Shown here piece after piece: positions 1-4,687 of a stretch of DNA of 5,519 nucleotides. Within the stretch, counting starts at the first letter, position 1; the number at the start of each line of letters is the position of its first letter. The translations under genes were made by a program, and so were the position numbers. The stretch is from Clostridia bacterium (lineage in GTDB: Bacteria > Bacillota > Clostridia > Oscillospirales > SIG627): assembly GCA_017453605.1 (NCBI GenBank), contig JAFTEP010000066.1:1-5519 (forward strand), in the 5' to 3' direction. The notes under the pieces are model-generated. The model was not told the DNA's origin. It worked only from the letters and a program-made list of their open reading frames with translations, and ran no database searches.

Positions 1-1
1 C

Positions 2-394
2 TCAAAGCTGAAGGCGGAAGTCATAAAATCCATTCAGGGAGAAAGCGCGTACTCGCCGGAGCTTCTCTCCGGTCTTGTAAACGAGACCGATGTAAAAGTG
101 CGTGAACTTGAAAGTCTCTGCGCGACTGCGGAACGCGAAATGGCTGAAAAGCAGATTTTGATGAAAGATCTCAGCGACAGCTACGATGAAATCATTTCGT
201 GGTCGGAACTTTACGACAGCGCAAGCTTTGAAGCGAAAAAGATGATCGTAAACGCGATGATTACTCGCATCGACGTTTTCAATGGGTACGAGCTGAATAT
301 CGAATTCAACTTCAATATCAGTCAGTTCTTTGAGGGGATCGCTGAAAAAGAACCCGAGACAGAAGAACTTGTCGCATTACCGAAAACCGCATAA
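2..394 (+). CDS. Large serine recombinase, C-terminal part (5' end outside window)
   Basis: An open frame enters from the left edge and ends at a TAA, giving 130 visible codons. The protein resembles the C-terminal tail of large serine site-specific recombinases of the resolvase/TnpX type found on clostridial integrative elements. Supporting features are a short motif around SPELLSG, a charged, heptad-like helical stretch (VRELESL to KDLSDSYDE) consistent with the coiled coil of these enzymes, the block SFEAKKMIVNAMITRIDV, and a closing strand resembling YELNIEFNFNISQF. The catalytic serine domain, recombinase domain and zinc ribbon would lie left of the window and cannot be checked. An internal GTG at 98 could be mistaken for a start, but homologous-looking sequence continues upstream of it, so the gene is truncated by the window edge and not short. 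Such recombinases usually sit at one end of their element. A terminator follows 12 nt after the stop. Family assignment is from recalled sequence pattern. Confidence 0.85.
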   Translation, partial: SKLKAEVIKSIQGESAYSPELLSGLVNETDVKVRELESLCATAEREMAEKQILMKDLSDSYDEIISWSELYDSASFEAKKMIVNAMITRIDVFNGYELNIEFNFNISQFFEGIAEKEPETEELVALPKTA

Positions 395-406
395 CGAAAG
401 GCATAG

Positions 407-442
407 AAAAGCCCGTCTGTTCGATTGAGCAGACGGGCTTTT
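407..442. terminator. Shared bidirectional Rho-independent terminator
   Basis: Two 16-nt arms (407-422 and 427-442) are complementary apart from one G-T wobble and enclose a GATT loop. The stem core is GCCCGTCTG paired with CAGACGGGC. It is flanked by AAAA on one side and TTTT on the other, so a U-run follows the stem in transcripts from either strand. It lies between the convergent recombinase and nuclease genes and can end both. Confidence 0.9.
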
Positions 443-498
443 GCCTTACGAAAACGATGAATTGAAGATTTCTATCGCCAATGAAGTATAATAAGCAC

Positions 499-1320
499 TT
501 AATCTACTTGTTTTATTAGCCCGTTATTGTAAACAATTGCTTTTTGATTCTCCATAACATCAATAATTAGTCCTTGAATAAAATCATCTCCATCAATTGA
601 AATTGTTTCTTCAGTTTTCTCATAGCTTACACTAATGATCAGATTGGAAATTCTAATTCTAAGGTCTTCCGGTTCGCAAATTAGATAAGCATTTTTAAAA
701 TGAAAACTTTCATGCCTATCTTCACAACTCGATTTTAGCCATTCTTTAGCAAATTCAAATATTGAAATTTCAACATTTTTTTCATAATCATATAGTATGG
801 TTTCTTTAAGATTAGTTAAACTGATGCTTTTTTTATTGCTATTATTATGCAATTCGTCGTTATATTCTACACGAATGTTTACATGCGGATTGCAAACCAC
901 AATCAATTGTATCTCAAATACCTTGACTCTATTTTGCCAGTCATCGTCAGTTAATTCTCTACAAATGAAAGGAAAAACTCCCATTGCTTTTGCATATGCT
1001 TGGGCTCCAGATTGAAATCCTTTTGTTGAAACAATAACGGGAATTGAATTTGGTATGTCTCTTGAAATAGATTCAAGCGTAGCAACTTTATCTTTTGAGA
1101 TTTTGCTTTCATAATCCTTGCATTCAAAAATATATTTATAACGAATCGAGTTAAATATAAAATCCCAGTACACATCAATTTGATGTTCGACACCAGAATT
1201 GCCTGTTATTATTTTGTTCTGTGATAATTCTATCAACTTGAAGCAATTGTAAGATTGAATAGATCTACAGATTCTTTCAATATATTTTTCATACTTTGTC
1301 CCTTTAGATTTGTTTGACAT
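499..1320 (-). CDS. Mrr-like (PD-(D/E)XK) restriction endonuclease-type protein
   Basis: This 273-residue protein has an N-terminal half that looks like the Mrr catalytic domain of type IV restriction enzymes, which cut modified or foreign DNA in the cytoplasm. After a helical start (about 5-25) comes HQIDVYW with the putative metal-binding D49. The strand YIFECK follows, with E66 and K68 as the E-x-K pair. GFQSGAQAYAKAMGV (101-115) is the typical helix that closes the fold. Residues from about 120 to 273 are beta-rich with an acidic flavour and I do not recognise them; they might recognise DNA or a partner. No methylase or specificity subunit is beside it. The ATG start is supported by AAGGAG six bases upstream. 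The gene is strikingly AT-rich with A/T-ending codons, unlike tsf, rpsB and cysK, which suggests horizontal acquisition. Alternatives are a DNA-repair or other defence nuclease of the same fold. The fold is fairly sure; restriction activity is inferred. Confidence 0.8.
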   Translation of the reverse strand: MSNKSKGTKYEKYIERICRSIQSYNCFKLIELSQNKIITGNSGVEHQIDVYWDFIFNSIRYKYIFECKDYESKISKDKVATLESISRDIPNSIPVIVSTKGFQSGAQAYAKAMGVFPFICRELTDDDWQNRVKVFEIQLIVVCNPHVNIRVEYNDELHNNSNKKSISLTNLKETILYDYEKNVEISIFEFAKEWLKSSCEDRHESFHFKNAYLICEPEDLRIRISNLIISVSYEKTEETISIDGDDFIQGLIIDVMENQKAIVYNNGLIKQVD

Positions 1321-1369
1321 TCGTTACTCCTTATATGGTATTATGTAGCACAAATAAATACTTATTATC

Positions 1370-1408
1370 AAAGAACCAGATTGATATGATGCATCAATCT
1401 GGTTCTTT
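1370..1408 (-). terminator. Perfect 16-bp hairpin after tRNA-Ala, probable terminator
   Basis: Arms 1370-1385 and 1393-1408 are exact inverted repeats (AAAGAACCAGATTGAT and its complement) around a 7-nt loop. It begins 5 nt past the encoded CCA of the tRNA on the minus strand. The closing strand ends TTCTTT, so the U-run lies partly within the stem, and the sequence after it is AT-rich. It separates the tRNA transcript from the nuclease gene. It is nearly symmetric and would also act on plus-strand transcription. Confidence 0.75.
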
Positions 1409-1413
1409 TGATG

Positions 1414-1489
1414 TGGTGGACCTGGAGGGATTCGAACCCTTGACCTCCGCGTTGCGAACGCGGCGCTCTCCCAACTGAGCTACAAGCCC
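1414..1489 (-). tRNA. tRNA-Ala, anticodon CGC (reads GCG codons)
   Basis: A 76-nt cloverleaf including the encoded 3' CCA can be folded by hand. The acceptor arm is GGGCTTG with CAGGTCC, the D stem is GCTC/GAGC, the anticodon stem is CCGCG/CGCGG around TTCGCAA, the variable loop is AGGTC and the T loop is TTCGAAT. The anticodon at 1456-1454 is CGC. The acceptor carries G3:U70, the identity element for alanyl-tRNA synthetase, which agrees with the anticodon. Two weak points stand out: a T5:G68 wobble in the acceptor, and an A49-C65 mismatch at the base of the T stem. Both are tolerable but reduce stability. A second, partial copy of the 5' end lies 68 bp upstream on the same strand, within the same predicted transcript. 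The gene is probably functional, though a degrading copy is possible. Confidence 0.93.
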
Positions 1490-1535
1490 TTGTCAATTGT
1501 ATGAAGTTGTGGGGTGTGTAAGGATGTCCTTCGGG
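1490..1535 (-). other. 46-nt spacer between tRNA-Ala fragment and tRNA-Ala
   Basis: This stretch separates the orphan tRNA 5' fragment from the full tRNA gene and has no tRNA-like anticodon arm, T arm or CCA end. It contains a 12-bp imperfect palindrome, AAGGATGTCCTT at 1520-1531, whose 2-nt centre is too tight for a hairpin but could suit a dimeric protein. I recognise nothing else in it. Confidence 0.5.
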
Positions 1536-1557
1536 CTCCCAACTGAGCTACAGGCCC
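1536..1557 (-). pseudogene. Orphan 5' fragment of tRNA-Ala (direct repeat of 1468-1489)
   Basis: These 22 bases repeat the first 22 bases of the tRNA-Ala gene (1489 to 1468 on the minus strand) with one difference: the acceptor strand reads GGGCCTG here against GGGCTTG in the full gene. Similarity stops abruptly inside the D arm, after G22. The fragment's GGGCCTG would pair with the full gene's 3' strand CAGGTCC without the T5:G68 wobble. It is also the copy nearer the promoter, about 50 nt from the predicted transcription start. Both points suggest that this is the ancestral 5' end and that it was displaced by an insertion or duplication. It cannot fold into a tRNA alone. Confidence 0.85.
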
Positions 1558-1614
1558 GTATTCAATTTTCAGTCAAAAAGAAACGTCAAACCTTCTCTTT
1601 TCGGCAACGCGGAT

Positions 1615-1643
1615 ATTATATCAAAAAAACTCACGTTTGTAAA
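1615..1643 (-). promoter_or_regulatory. Strong promoter for the tRNA-Ala locus
   Basis: On the minus strand TTTACA (1638-1643) is followed after exactly 17 bases by a perfect TATAAT (1615-1620). Upstream of the -35 are A-rich tracts (about 1650-1663) resembling an UP element. Downstream of the -10 the discriminator is GC-rich (ATCCGCG), as in stable-RNA promoters under growth-rate or stringent control. Transcription would start near 1608, about 50 nt before the tRNA fragment and about 119 nt before the full tRNA. Confidence 0.85.
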
Positions 1644-1713
1644 GTGCTTTTTTGAATTTTTTTCGCCGTGTTAATAAAAAAAAAGTGATCGTTCACAACT
1701 GTCCGTCAGAGAG

Positions 1714-1749
1714 AAAAAGCCCCTGCGCCGCGACTCGCGGCGCAGGGGC
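1714..1749 (-). terminator. Rho-independent terminator of the rpsB-tsf operon
   Basis: Arms 1736-1749 and 1719-1732 form a perfect 14-bp GC-rich stem (GCCCCTGCGCCGCG) with a 3-nt loop. In the minus-strand transcript it is followed directly by five U residues (1714-1718). It begins 13 nt past the tsf stop, so the operon appears to end after tsf, without pyrH or frr following as in many other bacteria. Confidence 0.95.
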
Positions 1750-1762
1750 GGGGGAGAACTGA

Positions 1763-2680
1763 TTATTTGTTGGTGAGCTTTGCGATCTCTTCTGCGAAGT
1801 TTTCGTTCTTCTTCTCGAGGCCCTCGCCCTTTTCATAACGGACGAAGTACACGGGCTTAACTTCAACGCCGATCTCTTTGGAGACGTTCGCAAGATACTT
1901 TTCGACGCTGATATCGTCTTCCTTGACATATTCCTGGAGCATCAGGCAGTTGGTGATGAAGAACTTGTTGAGCTTGCCGATCGTCATCTTCTCGATGACC
2001 GCGTCAGGCTTGTTAGCGTTCTTTTCATCGTTCTTGATCTGCGCGGTGATGACTTCCTTCTCGTTTGCGATCACGCTCTCGGGAACGGACGCCTTGTCGA
2101 GGTAGGAGGGGTTCATAGAGGCGATCTGCAGGGCGATGTTCTTTGCGGCCTCGGCGAATCTCGGATCGTCGCAGGCGGCGCTCATCTTGACGACGACGCC
2201 GATCGAGCCCTTGCCGTGAACGTAGGTGCTGACGGGTCCGTCGATGATCTCAAAGCGGCGGATGTTGATGTTCTCGCCGACGGTGAAGATCTTGTCCTTG
2301 ACGGCGGCTTCGACGTCCATGGAGCCGTCGAAATCGGTCTTGAGGAACTCTTCGAGGGTGGCGGGCTGCTTGGTGAGCAGGACCTTGAGCAGATCCTTCA
2401 CGAAAGCGGCAAACTTCTCGTTCTTGGCGGCGAAGTCGCTCTCGGTGTTGACCTCGATTATCGCGGCCTTGTTGCACTTGTCGCAGTAGGCGATGTCGAC
2501 GACGCCCTCAGCGGCGATCCTCGTGGACTTCTTCGCGGCGACGGCGATCCCTCTTTCTCTGAGGAGCTTTATCGCTTCTTCCTCGTTGCCGTTGGCTTCG
2601 ACGAGGGCTTTCTTGCATTCCATCATGCCGACGCCGGTCTTCGCTCTCAGAGCGGCGACGTCCTTTGCGGTGATTGTCAT
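1763..2680 (-). CDS. tsf: Translation elongation factor Ts (EF-Ts)
   Basis: EF-Ts is the cytoplasmic nucleotide-exchange factor that releases GDP from EF-Tu so that it can rebind GTP and aminoacyl-tRNA. The N-terminal UBA-like helix bundle is plain, with the signature AKTGVGMMECKKAL (13-26) and LLRERG (39-44). The EF-Tu-contacting TDFVA-type motif appears as TESDFAAKN (79-87), with serine in place of the usual threonine. GENINIRRFE (135-144) marks the core domain, and EKMTIGKLNKFF with LQEYVKED marks the C-terminal subdomain. At 305 residues it is slightly longer than the E. coli protein (283). A CDKC cysteine pair at 66-69 is unusual. The ATG start is backed by GAGAGGA at 2688-2694. It lies 28 nt downstream of rpsB and is almost certainly co-transcribed with it from the promoter at 3590-3618, because no promoter is visible in the gap. 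Confidence 0.98.
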   Translation of the reverse strand: MTITAKDVAALRAKTGVGMMECKKALVEANGNEEEAIKLLRERGIAVAAKKSTRIAAEGVVDIAYCDKCNKAAIIEVNTESDFAAKNEKFAAFVKDLLKVLLTKQPATLEEFLKTDFDGSMDVEAAVKDKIFTVGENINIRRFEIIDGPVSTYVHGKGSIGVVVKMSAACDDPRFAEAAKNIALQIASMNPSYLDKASVPESVIANEKEVITAQIKNDEKNANKPDAVIEKMTIGKLNKFFITNCLMLQEYVKEDDISVEKYLANVSKEIGVEVKPVYFVRYEKGEGLEKKNENFAEEIAKLTNK

Positions 2681-2708
2681 ATTATTATCCTCTCTTCTTG
2701 ACTATTAT

Positions 2709-3485
2709 TTACTGAGCGGCGCCCTCGGCGTTGATCTCTTCGACGACTTCGGCGGCCTCTGCGGCTTTGGTTTCTTCGCTCGTGCTCACGTCGGCGGTCT
2801 GCTCGCCTTCCTTGCCTTCGATCATGGCGTCGGCCATGACGGAGACGATGAGGCGGATCGCGCGGATCGCGTCGTCGTTGCCGGGGATGATGTGGTCGAT
2901 CTCATCGGGATCGCAGTTGGTGTCGACGATCGCGATGATCGGAATTCCGAGCTTGATCGCTTCGAGAACGGCGTTTCTTTCCTTCTTGGGGTCGACGACG
3001 AACACGGCGGAGGGGAGCTGATGCATTTCTTTGATGCCGCCGTAGTTCTTTTCGAGATCGTCTCTTTCTTTTTTGAGAGCCTGGACTTCCTTCTTGGGAA
3101 GCATTTCGAAAGTGCCGTCAGCCTCGAGCTTGTGGAGGGAGTTGAGCCTTGCGATGCTCTTCTTGATGGTCTTGAAGTTGGTCAGCATTCCGCCCGGCCA
3201 ACGGACGTTCACGAAGTACATCCCGCAGCGCTCGGCCTCTTCCTTGATGGCGTCCTGAGCCTGCTTTTTGGTTCCGACGAAAAGGATGGTGCCGCCCTCC
3301 TGGGAAAGCTCTCTGACGTAGTTATACGCGTCGCCGAGCTTCTTCACGGTCTTCTGAAGGTCGATGATGTGGATACCGTTGCGCTGGGTGAAGATGTATT
3401 CCGCCATTTTGGGGTTCCATCTTCTGGTCTGATGGCCGAAGTGCACGCCTGCTTCCAGCAGCTGCTTCATTGAGATTACAGACAT
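2709..3485 (-). CDS. rpsB: 30S ribosomal protein S2
   Basis: S2 is a small-subunit protein that binds the 16S rRNA head-body junction and is needed for S1 association and translation initiation. The 258-residue product starts with the classic MSVISMKQLLEAGVHFGHQ. It continues with RRWNPKM (21-27), a helical coiled-coil arm (about 105-150), and the second family signature FVVDPKKERNAVLEA (162-176), then the typical IVDTNCDP (186-193). The tail from about 230 is acidic and alanine-rich, a normal variable extension. The frame is open upstream to 3548, but the ATG at 3485 is chosen because AAGGAGGA (3493-3500) sits seven bases before it and homology begins there. It is the first gene of the rpsB-tsf operon, with its own promoter and leader, and is likely subject to S2 autoregulation as in other bacteria, though no specific binding site can be proven here. 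Confidence 0.98.
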   Translation of the reverse strand: MSVISMKQLLEAGVHFGHQTRRWNPKMAEYIFTQRNGIHIIDLQKTVKKLGDAYNYVRELSQEGGTILFVGTKKQAQDAIKEEAERCGMYFVNVRWPGGMLTNFKTIKKSIARLNSLHKLEADGTFEMLPKKEVQALKKERDDLEKNYGGIKEMHQLPSAVFVVDPKKERNAVLEAIKLGIPIIAIVDTNCDPDEIDHIIPGNDDAIRAIRLIVSVMADAMIEGKEGEQTADVSTSEETKAAEAAEVVEEINAEGAAQ

Positions 3486-3583
3486 TTTTATGTCCTCCTT
3501 TGGTTTTTCCACCACAGCTCCGGAGCAAGACGGGTTTTGCCCGACCACTTGTCACCATAAAGCCGTGTGTGTATTTTTATAAG
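3486..3583 (-). promoter_or_regulatory. rpsB 5' leader with stem-loop potential
   Basis: From the predicted start near 3583 to the rpsB ATG there are about 98 untranslated bases. They can form an interrupted hairpin (CAAG at 3548-3551 with CTTG at 3526-3529, and CGGG with CCCG inside, 3531-3543). A 10-bp palindrome GCTCCGGAGC (3517-3526) shares one base with it, so the two folds may compete. The strong ribosome binding site follows at 3493-3500. In many bacteria S2 represses its own operon through the leader. That role is inferred here from position and structure only, not from a recognised motif. Confidence 0.4.
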
Positions 3584-3589
3584 CGTTTT

Positions 3590-3618
3590 ATTTTATCACA
3601 TTTTCCCTTCCTGTTCAA
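3590..3618 (-). promoter_or_regulatory. Promoter of the rpsB-tsf operon
   Basis: TTGAAC (3613-3618) and TAAAAT (3590-3595) on the minus strand are separated by 17 bases, with TGTGA immediately before the -10. Each box differs from the sigma-A consensus by one or two bases. Transcription would begin near 3583. The site lies between cysK and rpsB and separates the translation operon from the sulfur genes. Confidence 0.75.
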
Positions 3619-3639
3619 TAATCCTGGTTACATTTAACA

Positions 3640-3653
3640 ATTTGTTTACAAAT
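3640..3653. repeat. 14-bp AT-rich palindrome upstream of rpsB promoter
   Basis: ATTTGTTTACAAAT has 6-base perfect arms around a TT centre and lies about 22 bases upstream of the rpsB -35 box, just after the cysK hairpin. It could be a binding site for a dimeric regulator, or simply AT-rich intergenic sequence. I recognise no known operator in it. Confidence 0.35.
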
Positions 3654-3657
3654 CGCT

Positions 3658-3686
3658 TTCGCCCGGCGCTTTTGATGCCGGGCGAA
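3658..3686 (-). terminator. Hairpin after cysK, probable terminator
   Basis: Arms 3677-3686 and 3658-3667 form a perfect 10-bp stem (TTCGCCCGGC) around a 9-nt loop, 19 nt past the cysK stop. In the cysK-sense transcript it is followed by AGCGATTTG, which lacks a proper U-run. The good T-runs (3691-3707) are on the cysK side and would serve plus-strand transcription. It may be an imperfect terminator or an mRNA 3'-end stabilising hairpin for the sulfur operon. Confidence 0.6.
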
Positions 3687-3705
3687 TGAGTTTTTATTCG
3701 TTTTT

Positions 3706-4638
3706 TTATTCCGTGAAAAGGGGTGTGGAGTAGTATCTGTCGCCGCTGTCGGGAAGAAGCGCGACGATGATCTTATTTTTGTTCTCGGGGCGTTTTGCAA
3801 GAGCTGTCGCCGCGAACAGAGCCGCGCCGGATGATATTCCGACCGATATACCCTCTTTTCTTGCGAGCAGCTTTGAAGCCGCAAAAGCGTCGTCGTTTGC
3901 GACCTTTATTATCTCGTCGTAGATCTTCGTGTTCAATACGTCCGGAACGAAGCCCGCGCCGATGCCCTGGATCTTGTGAGGTCCGGCTTTGCCCTCGGAG
4001 AGGACGGGGGAGGTCTCCGGCTCTACCGCGACGATCTTCACGCCCGCGTTTTTGGATTTCAGGAATTCCCCGACGCCGGTCAGCGTACCGCCGGTGCCGA
4101 CTCCCGCGACGACGATATCGACCTTTCCGTCGGTGTCGTTCCAGATCTCGGGACCCGTGGTCGCTCTGTGTATCGCGGGGTTTGCCGGATTTACAAACTG
4201 CCCGGGGATGAAGCTGTTCGGGATCTCTTTTGCCAATTCCTCCGCCTTCGCTATAGCGCCCTTCATACCCTTCGCGCCCTCTGTGAGAACGATCTCGGCG
4301 CCGTACGCCTTGAGGATGTTCCTTCTCTCGACGCTCATCGTTTCGGGCATCGTTAGTATGATGCGGTATCCCTTCGCGGCGGCGATAGATGCGAGTCCTA
4401 TGCCGGTGTTTCCCGAGGTCGGCTCGATTATCACGGAGTCCGCTTTCAGAAGGCCTTTTTCTTCCGCGTCCTCGATCATCGCCTTCGCGATCCTGTCCTT
4501 GACGCTCCCGGCGGGATTGAAGTATTCGAGCTTCACGAGAAGCGTCGCCTCCAGGGCGTTTTCCTTTTCGTAGTTGACAGCCTCCACCAGTGGAGTGTTT
4601 CCGATGAGACCGAGAGTTCCTTTGTAGATCTTTGACAT
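3706..4638 (-). CDS. cysK: Cysteine synthase A (O-acetylserine sulfhydrylase)
   Basis: The enzyme makes L-cysteine and acetate from O-acetylserine and sulfide, using pyridoxal phosphate (PLP) in the cytoplasm. All core elements are visible in 310 residues, the normal length. They are IGNTPL (12-17), NPAGSVKDR (41-49) with the PLP lysine K47, the substrate loop TSGNTG (74-79), PGQFVNP (145-151), the glycine-rich phosphate cup GVGTGGTLTG (179-188), HKIQGIGAGFVP (221-232), and GISSGAA (267-273), which contacts the pyridine nitrogen. The ending LLPDSGDRYYSTPLF is typical of CysK. The ATG at 4638 follows AAAGGAG (4648-4654) with nine bases of spacing. It lies 49 nt downstream of the O-acetylhomoserine sulfhydrylase gene on the same strand with no clear promoter between them, so the two probably form an operon using the same sulfide. 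A cystathionine beta-synthase-like or CysM role is less likely given the motif set. Confidence 0.97.
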   Translation of the reverse strand: MSKIYKGTLGLIGNTPLVEAVNYEKENALEATLLVKLEYFNPAGSVKDRIAKAMIEDAEEKGLLKADSVIIEPTSGNTGIGLASIAAAKGYRIILTMPETMSVERRNILKAYGAEIVLTEGAKGMKGAIAKAEELAKEIPNSFIPGQFVNPANPAIHRATTGPEIWNDTDGKVDIVVAGVGTGGTLTGVGEFLKSKNAGVKIVAVEPETSPVLSEGKAGPHKIQGIGAGFVPDVLNTKIYDEIIKVANDDAFAASKLLARKEGISVGISSGAALFAATALAKRPENKNKIIVALLPDSGDRYYSTPLFTE

Positions 4639-4654
4639 GACTTTGTTCTCCTTT

Positions 4655-4672
4655 AATAAATTTAAGTTTATT
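4655..4672. repeat. AT-only imperfect palindrome beside cysK ribosome binding site
   Basis: AATAAATTTAAGTTTATT reads almost the same on both strands (16 of 18 positions) and abuts the cysK Shine-Dalgarno on its upstream side, within the 49-nt gap to the upstream gene. It might be a weak operator or a structure that tunes cysK translation. With only A, T and one G, chance is also a fair explanation. Confidence 0.35.
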
Positions 4673-4687
4673 CTTTCGTTTTTCGGC

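Noticed and set aside
462..492. Possible plus-strand promoter TTGAAG with TATAAT
   Set aside because: The spacer is 19 bases and it would only transcribe the antisense strand of the nuclease gene. It is likely chance in AT-rich DNA.
1336..1376. Promoter for the nuclease gene (TTGATA and CATAAT-like boxes, or an extended -10 TGCTACATAAT)
   Set aside because: The two boxes are about 20 bases apart, and the extended -10 stands alone in AT-rich sequence. A promoter probably lies here, but I cannot fix which.
1490..1557. A second complete tRNA gene upstream of tRNA-Ala
   Set aside because: Only the first 22 bases match. There is no anticodon arm, T arm or CCA end in the following 46 bases.
2493..3473. 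Long plus-strand open frame (326 codons) opposite tsf and rpsB
   Set aside because: It is antisense to two unmistakable housekeeping genes and its composition is a mirror of their codon bias. It has no ribosome binding site and no family resemblance.
3486..3548. Upstream in-frame start extending S2 by 21 residues
   Set aside because: The family sequence begins at the ATG at 3485, which has a strong AAGGAGGA at ideal spacing. The extension overlaps the leader and reads as non-conserved sequence.
3989..4573. Plus-strand open frame opposite cysK
   Set aside because: It is a complement artefact of the GC-rich third positions of cysK, and it reads as low-complexity sequence with no recognisable domain.
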